Shown here in pieces: positions 54,121-63,197 of a stretch of 64,000 nt of DNA. Source of the stretch: Vibrio cholerae (GTDB taxonomy: Bacteria > Actinomycetota > Actinomycetes > Actinomycetales > Micrococcaceae). The notes beneath the pieces were generated by a model. The model did not search any database and was not told the origin of the DNA. It saw only the letters and a program-made list of their open reading frames with translations. Location: positions 62,001-126,000 of the forward strand of contig WNZI01000005.1 in NCBI GenBank assembly GCA_009728235.1, in the 5' to 3' direction. Numbering within the stretch: the stretch's first letter is position 1; every line of letters begins with the position of its first letter. The translations under genes and the position numbers were made by a program.

Positions 54121-55121
54121 GGTGAATCCTTCGCTCGTTGGGCAGGAGCAGTACCTGCAGGGGGTGTGGGCGGACGCACGCGGCCCGGCCGGACGACGAC
54201 GGCGTCGGTCATGAGGTTGTAGTCGGCGTGCAGCACGCCAGCGGTGGGCATCAGGACAGCGGACGCGGACCAGCCCGTCGCGGCGCGCACCAGGTCAGGG
54301 ACCGTCCTGATTCCCTGGGCCAGCAGGACGGCGATCGCGGCTACCGCAGCATCGCCGGCGCCCGTCGCATTGCCGCTGAGCACCCTCGGGAAGCGTGCGT
54401 GCCACGAAGAGGTGCCTGCATCATCCGAGGTGAAGGCGTACATCCCCTCCTCTCCCCGGCTGACAAGGACCAGCCCCGCACCCAGGGCCAGGAGCATTTC
54501 CGCTCCCCGTTCCATCGCGGTTTCCCCTGTGGCTTCGAGCAGTTCGTGGTGGTTCGGTTTGAGCACCATTGCTCCCGCGCGTGCGGCGGCCAGCAGAGCC
54601 GGCCCGGACGTGTCGATCACGGCGGGGATGTCCAGGCGCCGGGCGTGGCGCACCAGGTCTGCATAGAAGCTCTCCGGCCCGTGCAGGGGGAGGCTGCCGG
54701 AGCCGACGAGGCAACCGGAATGCTGCAATGTCCGGAGGACTCCGGCGGACAGTGCCGCCCACTCCCCGGCGGTCAGTTCCCTGCCTTCTTCATTCAGGAG
54801 CGTGGCCGTGCCCGCGGTGCGATCGTAGATCGCGATGCTTCGCCGGGTCGGCTGGGCGACCTCCACGAGGGAGTGGGGAAGGCCGCTGTCCTCGAGGTCG
54901 GTCCTGAGCTGGACGCCCGAGTCACCTCCGACGGGCAGGACCGCGTGGACGCCGAACCCGCTCTGCTGGATCACGCGAGCCACGTTGAGTCCCTTGCCAC
55001 CCGCCTTCTCGATCGGAGCCGGGACGCGGTGAGAGAGGCCGGGATGGAGCTCCGCCACGGTATAGGTGGTGTCCAGTGCCGGATTCGGCGTGACGGTCAG
55101 GACTGGAGCCGGCGGCGTCAC
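54111..55121 (-). CDS. PfkB-family 1-phosphofructokinase/tagatose-6-phosphate kinase
   Basis: Sugar kinase of 336 residues. It has the FruK/LacC start 'LTVTPNPALDTTY', the KAGGKGLNVARVIQQSG signature, KPNHHELLEATG, and the ATP/anion-hole signature NATGAGDAA with the catalytic Asp. In this context tagatose-6-P to tagatose-1,6-P2 is the most likely reaction, feeding the adjacent aldolase; fructose-1-P is the alternative. GTG 55121 overlaps the ROK stop as GTGA. Confidence 0.88.
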   Translation of the reverse strand: MTPPAPVLTVTPNPALDTTYTVAELHPGLSHRVPAPIEKAGGKGLNVARVIQQSGFGVHAVLPVGGDSGVQLRTDLEDSGLPHSLVEVAQPTRRSIAIYDRTAGTATLLNEEGRELTAGEWAALSAGVLRTLQHSGCLVGSGSLPLHGPESFYADLVRHARRLDIPAVIDTSGPALLAAARAGAMVLKPNHHELLEATGETAMERGAEMLLALGAGLVLVSRGEEGMYAFTSDDAGTSSWHARFPRVLSGNATGAGDAAVAAIAVLLAQGIRTVPDLVRAATGWSASAVLMPTAGVLHADYNLMTDAVVVRPGRVRPPTPPAGTAPAQRAKDSPWD

Positions 55122-56065
55122 GGAAGGGCCACCAGATCCCGGGCGTGCATGGCAGCGCCGATCAGGCCCGCGTCCTGCCCCAACTGGGAGACGGTGAGAC
55201 GCGGTTTCCGCAGGAACGAGAGCTGCTCCTCGATCCGCCGGTCCAGTGGCTCCAGGAGCGCGGCCCCGGCCTGCGCCAGGCCCCCGCCGAGAATGACCGT
55301 CTCGGTGCCGACCATGGCAACCAACTGGCAGATACTGAAGGCAAGGGCCTCGATCGCATCCGACCAGATCTCTCGCGCGTCATCGTCCCCGGCCTGGCTT
55401 GCCAGGAGGACCTCGCGGGCCCCCGACACGATCCGCCCCGTCCGTGCTGTGTACCGGCGGGTGATGCCGCCCGCCGAGGCGACGGTCTCCAGGCAGCCCG
55501 ACGCGCCGCAGGGGCAGGGCAGACCCCCCGGCACCCGCGCATGGCCCAGCTCGCCCGCATAGCCGCCGGCGCGCACCGGTCGACCGTCGGAGAACACTGC
55601 TCCGGCGATTCCCGTCCCGATGATGAGCACAACGGCATCGTCGGCCCCGAGACCCGCGCCCACCCGCATCTCCGCGTCCCCTGCCGCGCTCACGTCGTGG
55701 CCGAAGGATACGGCGAGTCCGGTCTCCTCGCGGACGCGGTCCCTGAACGGGTAGTTCCGCCACCCGAAGTTGCTGGCGAAGAGCCCCACGCCGGCGCCGT
55801 CGTCGACGAGGCCGGGAACCACCAGGCCGAGCGCAGCCACCTCGATCTCCGGGTACTGATCCGCACACGCACCGGCAAGCTGGACGACCTGTTCCACCAC
55901 GGCATCACCCGGGCGCCGACCGTCGAGGTGGGTAGCCACCCGGGTAAGCCCCCGGAGGTTGCCGCAGTGGTCCATCAGTGCGAACTTCGTATCTGTACCA
56001 CCGACGTCGACGGCCAGGACCGCGGCGCCGGGGCCGGCGGCTCCCACGGGCGTGTCGGGGGACAT
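55118..56065 (-). CDS. ROK family sugar kinase
   Basis: A 315-residue kinase. The phosphate loop is VDVGGTDTKFALMD, the catalytic Asp lies in FGHDVSAAGDAE, and the ROK zinc site is GELGHARVPGGLPCPCGASG with CLE after it. It has no helix-turn-helix, so it is a kinase and not a repressor. Next to nagA and an AgaS-like gene it probably phosphorylates intracellular GalNAc or GlcNAc brought in by the ABC transporter. The start is three bases after the SIS stop. Confidence 0.9.
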   Translation of the reverse strand: MSPDTPVGAAGPGAAVLAVDVGGTDTKFALMDHCGNLRGLTRVATHLDGRRPGDAVVEQVVQLAGACADQYPEIEVAALGLVVPGLVDDGAGVGLFASNFGWRNYPFRDRVREETGLAVSFGHDVSAAGDAEMRVGAGLGADDAVVLIIGTGIAGAVFSDGRPVRAGGYAGELGHARVPGGLPCPCGASGCLETVASAGGITRRYTARTGRIVSGAREVLLASQAGDDDAREIWSDAIEALAFSICQLVAMVGTETVILGGGLAQAGAALLEPLDRRIEEQLSFLRKPRLTVSQLGQDAGLIGAAMHARDLVALP

Positions 56066-56068
56066 AGG

Positions 56069-56994
56069 TCAGTCTCCGAGGACGACTGACCGTGACAGAT
56101 GGCGGGGGGCGTCCGGGTCCAGGTTCCGCGCACGCGCCCGGTCCAGCGTGATCTTGTGGACCCGCACCAGGTCGGCCAGCGGGTGGACGCCCGTGCTGAT
56201 GTAGTGGGCGCCGGTCGCCGCCACCTCGTCGCGCAGCCCGGACGGTTCTTCGCCGAAGACCCAGGTGACCCTGCCGGGCTGGGCGATGGCGATGGGCCCG
56301 TGGCGGTATTCCATCGCGGGGTACGATTCCGTCCATCCCTGGACGCCCTCACGCATCTTCAGTGCGGCCTCGTGCGCCAGCCCGACGGTCCAGCCCGTAC
56401 CGAGGAAGCTGAACTGATCGGCGGACAGCAGCTCGTCAGGAGTCTCGGCCGTGACGGCTTCCCTCGCATCGGCGATGGCGGCATCGAGGTCGATCCCCGT
56501 CGATGCCAGGAGGTACGCCAGGGCTGATGTGGCGAAGCGGGTTTGCACCACGGACTTCTCGTCCGCGAACGGCAGTCCCACGACGCCGTCAGCGAGACCG
56601 ACTGCGGGCGATTCGACGTCCCCCAGGATCACGACCGTGGGGGTTCTGCCCTTGAGCTCGGTGAGCAGGGCGAGGATCTCGCTCGTCGTACCGGAGCGGG
56701 TGATGGCGACGACGGCGTCGTAGGCGCGGGTCGTGATGACAGCGGCTTCCGACGCCGCATACGCATCGGTCTCGCCGTAACCGGAGCTCTCGCGGGCGGC
56801 AGCATACGACTGCGCCATAAACCAGGACGTCCCACAGCCGACGACGGCGATCCGCTGACCCGCGCGGGGAGCAAGTGTTCCCGTCCGGCCTGGGCGATGG
56901 CACGTTCCCAGCATTGTGGCTGGGAGGACAGTTCGGCATCCATCTGGGCGCCGCGACGAGCGGCGGCAGGTGCTGACGGGGGGAGCTGCGACAC
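56069..56994 (-). pseudogene. SIS domain protein (AgaS/GlmS-isomerase-like), frameshifted
   Basis: First gene of the minus-strand operon, about 308 residues when joined. Two SIS domains are visible: VVGCGTSWFMAQSYA with 'ITRSGTTSEILALLTELKGR', and TGWTVGLAHEAALKMREG. One base is missing from a G run at about 56860; adding it gives HLLPARGQRIAVVGCGTSWF. GTG 56994 has AAGGAG upstream. The protein fits AgaS-type deaminase/isomerase (galactosamine-6-P to tagatose-6-P), given the following tagatose-type kinase and aldolase. Confidence 0.85.
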
Positions 56995-57027
56995 GAGGTA
57001 CTCCTTGGGAGGGCGAGCAGGATCGCT

Positions 57028-57079
57028 CAATGATCACTCATGATCGTCAAAGCTGTCCAGCCATCACTGCTGATCATTG
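57028..57079. promoter_or_regulatory. Inverted repeat CAATGATCA ... TGATCATTG between divergent operons
   Basis: Nine-base perfect arms at 57028-57036 and 57071-57079, 43 bases apart centre to centre (about four helical turns). Further TGATC and CATGATC copies lie between. The region 56995-57304 has no gene and must hold both promoters, so these are good candidate sites for the DeoR protein of the operon. Confidence 0.6.
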
Positions 57080-57304
57080 CTTTTTCGAGGCGTCTTTCTG
57101 TTCAGGGTTTGTTTCGATCATGTTGCGTCTGATGCGAGTCCTTGACCTGAGACTTACGTCACGGCATGCTGTGGAAGATGAACTGCTCGATGCTGATTGT
57201 CGGCTCGCTCGTATAGTCATTTTTAGTCACCTTTCACCCGGTCATGGCGCGTCGTATCTGCAGAACCTGCACGGTTTGAAACCCCTTCGAAAAGGAATCA
57301 GGCA

Positions 57305-58546
57305 ATGAAAAGCACTTTGAGGATGAGCATGCTGGCGATGGCCGCCGTCGGGACACTCGCCGTGTCCTCCTGCGGCTTCGGCGGGGGCGGATCGGCGGAG
57401 GCGGAAGGTGGTGAAACGACGCTGAACCTGCTGGTCCCCAGCTACTCCGACGGCACCAAGGCCCTCTGGGAGGGAGTGATCGACGAGTTCGAGGCGGCCA
57501 ATGAGGACATCTCGGTCAACCTGCAGATCGAGTCCTGGGAGAATCTCGAATCCGTCCTCCAGACCAAGATCCAGGCAGGAGACGCACCGGACATCTACAA
57601 CGGCGGCGCCTTCTCGGCCTTCGCTGCAGAGGGGCTGCTCTACCCCGCCGCGGACATCGCTTCGGAGGACACGCTGGGCGACTTCCAGGAGTCCTTCGCC
57701 GAGAACGAGACACTCGACGGCACCCAGTACGGACTGCCCCTGCTCGCGTCCGCCCGCGCCCTGTTCTACAACCAGGACCTGTTCGACGCAGCCGGCGTCG
57801 ATGCACCACCCACGACCTGGGACGAGCTGGAGGACGCGGCCGCGAAGATCACGGCCACCGGCACTCCCGGGTATGGCATGCCGCTCGGCTCGGAGGAGGC
57901 ACAGGGCGAGGCCCTGCTCTGGTTCGCCGGGAACGGCGGCGGCTTCGGAGATGCCTCGCAGATCACGGTCGACACCCCGGAGAACCTCGAAGCAGCCGAA
58001 TTCATGAAGAAGCTGATCTCGGACGGCGTCACGCAGCCCAACCCGGGCGCGACGCAGCGTACTCCCATGATCAACATCTTCATGCAGGGCCAGATCGGGA
58101 TGGTGTACGGCCTTCCGCAGACCGTGGGTCAGCTCGAGGAGGCGAACCCCGACATGAACTACGGAGTGGCGAATGTGCCCACCAAGACGGGCGACCCCGC
58201 AACCCTGGGCGTCGCCGATCGCCTCCTCGCCTTCAAGAACGACGAGACGAAGCAGGACAGCATCACCGCCTTCATGGACTTCTTCTTTGCCGAGGAGCAG
58301 TACGTGAGCTGGGTCGAGTCCGAGGGTTTCCTGCCCACGACGAAGTCGGGGTCCGAGGCCATGGCCTCCAACGAGACGCTGAAGCCCTTCCTGGACATGC
58401 TGCCCGACGCCAAGTTCTACCCGACGTCCAACCCTGCCTGGAATGCGACCGACGGCGCCTTCAAGCAACTCATGGGCCTGCTTGAGACAGAGGAGCCTGC
58501 GTCCGTGCTCGAGCAGATCCAGGCGAAGGCCGACGCCGCAGCCTGA
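57305..58546 (+). CDS. Sugar ABC transporter substrate-binding lipoprotein
   Basis: A 413-residue family 1 extracellular solute-binding protein. The lipobox is AVSSC (Cys about residue 22). The mature part has ALWEGVIDEFEAANEDISVN, GDAPDIYNGGAFSAF, YNQDLFDAAGVDAPPTTWDE and PQTVGQLEEANPDMNYGVAN, typical of MalE/UgpB-like proteins. AAAAGGAA precedes the ATG. With two permeases downstream it imports an oligosaccharide or amino sugar; the ATPase is not encoded here and is probably a shared MsmK-like protein. Confidence 0.92.
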   Translation: MKSTLRMSMLAMAAVGTLAVSSCGFGGGGSAEAEGGETTLNLLVPSYSDGTKALWEGVIDEFEAANEDISVNLQIESWENLESVLQTKIQAGDAPDIYNGGAFSAFAAEGLLYPAADIASEDTLGDFQESFAENETLDGTQYGLPLLASARALFYNQDLFDAAGVDAPPTTWDELEDAAAKITATGTPGYGMPLGSEEAQGEALLWFAGNGGGFGDASQITVDTPENLEAAEFMKKLISDGVTQPNPGATQRTPMINIFMQGQIGMVYGLPQTVGQLEEANPDMNYGVANVPTKTGDPATLGVADRLLAFKNDETKQDSITAFMDFFFAEEQYVSWVESEGFLPTTKSGSEAMASNETLKPFLDMLPDAKFYPTSNPAWNATDGAFKQLMGLLETEEPASVLEQIQAKADAAA

Positions 58547-58623
58547 TGCGCCAACGCGAGGCGAGCCGGCGGCGGATGTCGTCGTCGGCTCGCCTCCTGT
58601 CCGAGGAGAACGGCCAGCATTCC

Positions 58624-59550
58624 ATGAGCACAATCCAGCAGCCTCCCATCCTGCGCGTCCGAGCGGCCCGCGGCCAGAACAGGGACAGCTTCGTCGCGGC
58701 ACTACCCTGGATCGGACCGGTCCTGATCCTCATCTTCGGGGTCGTTCTCTTCCCTGCCGGCTACATGATCTACAACTCGACCCGCCGTATCAGCCAGGCG
58801 GGCACCAACGTCGAAGGCGTCGGGTTCGCGAATTTCAGCACCGTCCTGGCCGATCCGAACCTCCCGCGGATCCTCCTCAACACCGTGGTGTGGGTGGTCG
58901 TGGTCGTCTCCGTGACCGTCGTCATCTCGCTCGCGCTCGCGAATTTCCTCAATAAGCCGTTTCCCGGCCGGACCCTGGTGCGGATGGCCGTGGTGGTTCC
59001 CTGGGCGGCCAGCGTCGTGATGACCACCACCGTGTTCTACTACGGGCTGGACCGGGACTACGGGGTGATGAACACCTTTTTCGTCGACATCGGTCTGCTC
59101 GACAGTCCTTACGGGTTCACCAAGAACGTGGTGTCGGCACTCGGGGCGGCGATCGTGGTCGGCATCTTCGTCTCCATCCCCTTCACCACCTATACCCTGC
59201 TCGCGGGGCTGCAATCGGTGCCCGGCGACATCCTGGAAGCAGCCAAAATGGACGGTGCGGGCAGGGTCCGCACCTACTTCATGGTCGTCCTGCCCCAACT
59301 ACGCGGGGCACTCGCCGTCGCCGTGCTCATCAACGTCATCAATGTGTTCAACAACCTGCCGATCCTGCGCATCATGACCGGATCCCTCCCCGGCTACAGC
59401 GCAGACACCCTGATGACGTACATCTTCAAGGTCCTGCAGTTCGATCGCCGCCAGGATCTGGCGAGTGCCCTCAGCGTGATCAACTTCGCGATCGTGATCG
59501 TGATCGTCGCGGCTTACGTGAAGATCGTCAAGCCGATGAGAGAGGACTGA
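58624..59550 (+). CDS. Sugar ABC transporter permease (MalF type)
   Basis: A 308-residue membrane protein with six segments. The EAA loop is VPGDILEAAKMDGAGRVRTY with FMVVLPQLRGAL after it, the contact to the ATPase. The GPVLILIFGVVLFPAGYMIY opening segment is characteristic. ATG 58624 is preferred to 58546 because the additional residues are basic and unlike the family. It is 78 bases after the binding-protein stop and two bases before the next permease. Confidence 0.92.
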   Translation: MSTIQQPPILRVRAARGQNRDSFVAALPWIGPVLILIFGVVLFPAGYMIYNSTRRISQAGTNVEGVGFANFSTVLADPNLPRILLNTVVWVVVVVSVTVVISLALANFLNKPFPGRTLVRMAVVVPWAASVVMTTTVFYYGLDRDYGVMNTFFVDIGLLDSPYGFTKNVVSALGAAIVVGIFVSIPFTTYTLLAGLQSVPGDILEAAKMDGAGRVRTYFMVVLPQLRGALAVAVLINVINVFNNLPILRIMTGSLPGYSADTLMTYIFKVLQFDRRQDLASALSVINFAIVIVIVAAYVKIVKPMRED

Positions 59551-59551
59551 C

Positions 59552-60460
59552 ATGGCGGTCGCAACAAGCCCAACAGCTCCGATACGGCCACCTGCCGAGC
59601 GCCGCATGAAGAAATACGGGGAAGACGGAGTCAGTGGCAGGCGCATGGCGGGCCGCATGGTCGTTGGGCTCCTGATCTCCCTTGTCTTCCTCGTGCCGTA
59701 CCTCATCATGCTCGTCGGGTCCCTGAAGACCAGACCGGAGATCCTCGCTGTCCCTCCACGCTACTTCCCCCAGGATGGCCTGCAGATCGGCAACTACGTG
59801 ACCATGTGGGGCACCCCCGAGACGCCCCTGCCGTACAACCTCATCTCCACCGTGATCATCGCCGTGTTCGCAACGCTGCTCGTGTTGCTGGTCGCAACAC
59901 CCGCTGCCTACTACACGGCCCGCTTCAGGTTCCCGGGCAAGCTCGCTTTCCTGTTCCTCGTCATCGTGACGCAGATGCTGCAACCGGCCGTGCTGACGGC
60001 GGGACTGTTCCGGCAGATGCTGGTCCTCGACATCAACGACACCTGGCTCGCGATGATCCTGATCAATGCGGCGTTCAACCTGTCCTTCGCCCTGTGGATC
60101 ATGCACAGCTTCTTCGCCGGTATCCCCAAGGAGGTGGACGAGGCGGCCCAGCTGGACGGCGCAGGACGTCTGACCGTCCTGTTCAGGATCAACCTGCCGC
60201 TTGTGTGGCCGGGCATCGTCACGGCTGTCATCTTCACGTTCGTCTCCTCCTGGAATGAGTTCGCGGCCAGCCTCGTCATCATGTCCACGGCGGAGAACCA
60301 GCCGCTCTCGGTCGCCCTCACGAAATTCATCGGACAGTACGCCACGAGTTGGCAGTACGTGTTCGGGGTATCGATCGTCGCAATCATCCCGGTAATCATC
60401 CTTTTCGCCCTTATCGAGAAGAGGCTCATCGGTGGGCTCACCGCGGGATCGGTGAAGTGA
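59552..60460 (+). CDS. Sugar ABC transporter permease (MalG type)
   Basis: A 302-residue partner permease with six segments. The EAA loop is IPKEVDEAAQLDGAGRLTVL, followed by FRINLPLVWPGIVTAVIFTF, the usual MalG pattern, and FVSSWNEFAASLVIMST after it. Its stop overlaps the GTG start of cutC by four bases (GTGA), so CutC is translated with the transporter. Confidence 0.92.
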   Translation: MAVATSPTAPIRPPAERRMKKYGEDGVSGRRMAGRMVVGLLISLVFLVPYLIMLVGSLKTRPEILAVPPRYFPQDGLQIGNYVTMWGTPETPLPYNLISTVIIAVFATLLVLLVATPAAYYTARFRFPGKLAFLFLVIVTQMLQPAVLTAGLFRQMLVLDINDTWLAMILINAAFNLSFALWIMHSFFAGIPKEVDEAAQLDGAGRLTVLFRINLPLVWPGIVTAVIFTFVSSWNEFAASLVIMSTAENQPLSVALTKFIGQYATSWQYVFGVSIVAIIPVIILFALIEKRLIGGLTAGSVK

Positions 60461-61239
60461 TCCGAAGCCCTGCACCTGCGGCCCCGGCCGTCGAGATCGC
60501 CGTGACCTCCCCCACCGGGGTGCGCGCGGCAATTTCCGGAGGAGCCGATCGGATCGAGCTCTGCGCCGCCCTCGAACTGGGGGGACTCACGCCGACGCTG
60601 ATGATGACGGAACACGCCGTAGCGACAGGCATTCCGGTGCACGTGCTGATCCGCTGCCGGCCGGGAGGGTTCCTCTACTCGCGGGAGGAGATCAGCTGGA
60701 TGGCCGACGAAGCTGCCCACGCCGTCGCAGCCGGTGCAGCAGGGGTGGTCTTCGGCGCCCTCAAATTGGAGGGGCGGATCGACACTGAAGCGCTGCGGCG
60801 GATCTCCAACGCTGCGCGCGAAGCCGGGCCGGCCGCGCAGCTGACGTTCCACCGGGCCATAGACCACCTCCGGGATCCCGCCGATCATCTCGAGGACCTC
60901 GCCGCTCTCGGCGTCCACCGTGTCCTCACCTCCGGGGGTGCCCCCACCGTCGATCAGGGGCTGTCCGCCATCCGGAGGATGCTCGAGCGTGATTCAGGGA
61001 TCGAGATCATGGCGGGAGGCGGCATCTCCCTCGACCACCTCGACCGCATCCTCGCCATCGGTGTGCACGCCATCCACCTGTCGGCGAAAGCCGAGGTCCG
61101 CCAGGCATCCCGCCACTGGTCGACCGTCGTCCCCACCGCTCCCGCCGAGGGCGAGATCCATTACGAGACGGACGAGTCGACGGTCCACGCAGCAACCCGA
61201 CGGGCGCGCAGGACACCTGCTAGGGGACGGACCGACTGA
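60457..61239 (+). CDS. cutC: CutC family protein
   Basis: A 260-residue TIM-barrel protein of the CutC family, long named for copper homeostasis although direct evidence for that role is weak. Typical parts are the opening VEIAVTSPTGVRAAISGGAD, RIELCAALELGGLTPT, RCRPGGFLYS, LTFHRAIDHLRDP, RVLTSGGAPT and IMAGGGI. GTG 60457 is coupled to the sugar permease gene by a GTGA overlap. The setting suggests an enzyme acting on the imported sugar or its phosphate. Confidence 0.92.
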   Translation: MIRSPAPAAPAVEIAVTSPTGVRAAISGGADRIELCAALELGGLTPTLMMTEHAVATGIPVHVLIRCRPGGFLYSREEISWMADEAAHAVAAGAAGVVFGALKLEGRIDTEALRRISNAAREAGPAAQLTFHRAIDHLRDPADHLEDLAALGVHRVLTSGGAPTVDQGLSAIRRMLERDSGIEIMAGGGISLDHLDRILAIGVHAIHLSAKAEVRQASRHWSTVVPTAPAEGEIHYETDESTVHAATRRARRTPARGRTD

Positions 61240-61269
61240 GCTCGACGATGCCACGTCCGTCGAGGTTCG

Positions 61270-61872
61270 CTACTCCAGGAGCGGACGGGCGCCGAGGATG
61301 GAGTCCGCGATCGCCGTCGTCGCAGCGGTCAGACCGGCCTCGACGACGTGCCGATCCGGGGACTCCGAGTCATGGAGGAAAGCGGTGACACCGCGCTGCA
61401 TGCCGCAGTAGTCGAGGATGCCGCTCTCGATCTGGGTGCTGAACGACCGGGTGTAACCGTGCTTCTCGAACGACTGCGCCGAGGTGCCGGAGACCGGCAG
61501 CAGGTGTGCGGTCAGCCGGCCCAGGCGCGGAACCACCCTGCCGCCGTCGTCGCCGAAGGCCCACCCCGCGATGAAGACGCGGTCGATCCACCCCTTCAGC
61601 AGGGCCGGCATCGACCACCAGTACACCGGGAAGACGAGCACCAGGTGCTCGACGGCGTCGACCCGGGCCTGCTCAGCGACCACGGACGGATCGACGCCGC
61701 CCTGGCCCTGGTAGGCCCGGCGATCGACCGGGGTGAAACGCGGATCGAATCCCTCCCGGGCGAGGTCGGCGACGGTTGTTCCATCCGGTCCCAGCAGCCC
61801 GCGCAATCGGGCAGCAGCCCGATTCGTGAGTGAGTCCTCATCCGGGTGGGCAGTGACGATCAGGGTTCGCAT
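61270..61872 (-). CDS. NAD(P)H-dependent oxidoreductase (flavodoxin-like fold)
   Basis: A 200-residue flavoprotein of the NQO/KefF/MdaB group. The FMN/FAD loop is TAHPDEDSLTNRAA, the isoalloxazine contact is 'VFPVYWWSMPALLKGWIDRVF', with FAGWAFG-like and PVSGTSAQSFEKHG after it. Such enzymes reduce quinones or azo compounds by two electrons. ATG 61872 is chosen over 61881, as the beta strand starts there. It is convergent with cutC and on the strand of the tetrulose operon but 58 bases beyond it. Confidence 0.88.
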   Translation of the reverse strand: MRTLIVTAHPDEDSLTNRAAARLRGLLGPDGTTVADLAREGFDPRFTPVDRRAYQGQGGVDPSVVAEQARVDAVEHLVLVFPVYWWSMPALLKGWIDRVFIAGWAFGDDGGRVVPRLGRLTAHLLPVSGTSAQSFEKHGYTRSFSTQIESGILDYCGMQRGVTAFLHDSESPDRHVVEAGLTAATTAIADSILGARPLLE

Positions 61873-61930
61873 GGGTCCCACTCTCCACCGTCCGCGGGAC
61901 CGTCACCAAGAGCACGGAAGCGCCGAACGA

Positions 61931-62395
61931 TCAGCGCTTCTCGTAGCTGCTGATCGCGTCCACCTTCGCCGCTGATGCGCTGGAGGTGTCGAAGGTGTAG
62001 CCGAGCCATTCCTTGGCGAGACGACGGGCCAGTTCCAGGCCGATCACGCGCTGGCCCATGCAGAGCACCTGCGCGTTGTTGCTCAGCACCGAGCGTTCCA
62101 CCGAGTAGGAGTCGTGGGCGGTCACCGCGCGGATGCCGGCCACCTTGTTGGCCGAGATCGCGACGCCGAGGCCGGTTCCGCAGATCAGCAGGGCGCGGTC
62201 GGCGTCACCGCTCTCCACCTTCCGGGCGGCGTCCACCGCCACGTGCGGGTAGTCCACGTTCTCGGAGCGGGAGATGCCGACATCGATCACGCTCTCCACT
62301 CGCTCGTCGGCCTCGAGGTCCTTGAGCAGGGCCTCCTTGTACTCCAGTCCGGCTTCGTCGCTGCCGATGACGATGCGCAGTTTCTTCTCGCTCAT
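61931..62395 (-). CDS. RpiB/LacAB-family sugar-phosphate isomerase (tetrulose-4-phosphate type)
   Basis: A 154-residue isomerase. The active-site loop [20 protein letters not shown] with its Cys is intact. The first motif reads GSDEAG where ribose-5-phosphate isomerase B has SDHAG, as in isomerases of the erythritol/threitol pathways (DerI/EryI). It follows a TIM-like isomerase and a DhaKL-type kinase, the same set that M. smegmatis uses for tetritols. It likely converts D-erythrulose-4-P to D-erythrose-4-P; this is inference. GGAAAGGAACC precedes the ATG. Confidence 0.85.
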   Translation of the reverse strand: MSEKKLRIVIGSDEAGLEYKEALLKDLEADERVESVIDVGISRSENVDYPHVAVDAARKVESGDADRALLICGTGLGVAISANKVAGIRAVTAHDSYSVERSVLSNNAQVLCMGQRVIGLELARRLAKEWLGYTFDTSSASAAKVDAISSYEKR

Positions 62396-62429
62396 ATCTG
62401 GTTCCTTTCCATTGCGGGTCCTGGTGGGG

Positions 62430-63197
62430 CTAAGGGAGTAAGGCACGGTTTTGTTCCGCGGCGATCTCGAGCAGGCGCAGGTAGCCCTCCAGCTCCCACG
62501 CCGTGCGTCCGACGAACAGGCCGTCCACGTGCTCGATGCCCAGCAGGTCCGCCGCGTTGCCCAGGCTGACCGAGCCGCCGTACAGCAGGCCGGCCACCCG
62601 GCCGCCGTACTCCTGACCGAGTGCGGCGAACGGTTCCCGCAGCTCCTCGACGGTGGCGGGACGTCCCTTCTCACCGATGGCCCAGATGGGCTCGTAGGCG
62701 ATCAGGACCCGGGCGCGCTGGCTCTCGTCGAGCCCGTCGAGTGCGCGGGACGCCTGCTCGAGGATGAAACGGGTGGACCCGCCGTCGTCCTTCACGGAGG
62801 CCGGCTCTCCGATGCAGAGCAGCGGGATGAGCCCGTGGTGAAGTGTCGCGGCCACCTTGAGGCGGACGGTCTCGTCGGTCTCGCCGAAGTGCTCCCGCCG
62901 CTCGGAGTGGCCGATCTCCACCATCCGGGCACCGGCGTCGGCGACCTGCGGAACCGATACCTCGCCGGTCCACGCTCCCGCGTCCTCCCAGTGGGCGTTC
63001 TGCGCCCCGAGCAGCACGCGATCGTCCCCGCCCAGCACCGCGGCGACCGCAGCGATCGCCGTCGCGGGCGGGATCACGAAGGGCTGGACCGAGCCGGTCT
63101 CCTGCCCGTCCAGCCCGGCGAGCAGACCGTGCATGTAGTCCGTGGCCTCGGTGAGCGTCTTGTTCATCTTCCAGCTCGTGCCGATCCACACCGTCAC
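62430..63197 (-). CDS. Triosephosphate-isomerase family protein (LerI/EryH-like)
   Basis: A 255-residue TIM barrel. It starts GTSWKMNKT where standard TIM has GNWKMN; the Lys is kept. [15 protein letters not shown] carries the catalytic His, [15 protein letters not shown] the catalytic Glu and phosphate loop, and [11 protein letters not shown] the final loop. The GTSWKMNKT start is a mark of the L-erythrulose-1-P isomerase group. The kinase stop overlaps its start by four bases. A relic of a second copy lies at 43739-43840. Confidence 0.88.
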   Translation of the reverse strand: MTVWIGTSWKMNKTLTEATDYMHGLLAGLDGQETGSVQPFVIPPATAIAAVAAVLGGDDRVLLGAQNAHWEDAGAWTGEVSVPQVADAGARMVEIGHSERREHFGETDETVRLKVAATLHHGLIPLLCIGEPASVKDDGGSTRFILEQASRALDGLDESQRARVLIAYEPIWAIGEKGRPATVEELREPFAALGQEYGGRVAGLLYGGSVSLGNAADLLGIEHVDGLFVGRTAWELEGYLRLLEIAAEQNRALLP

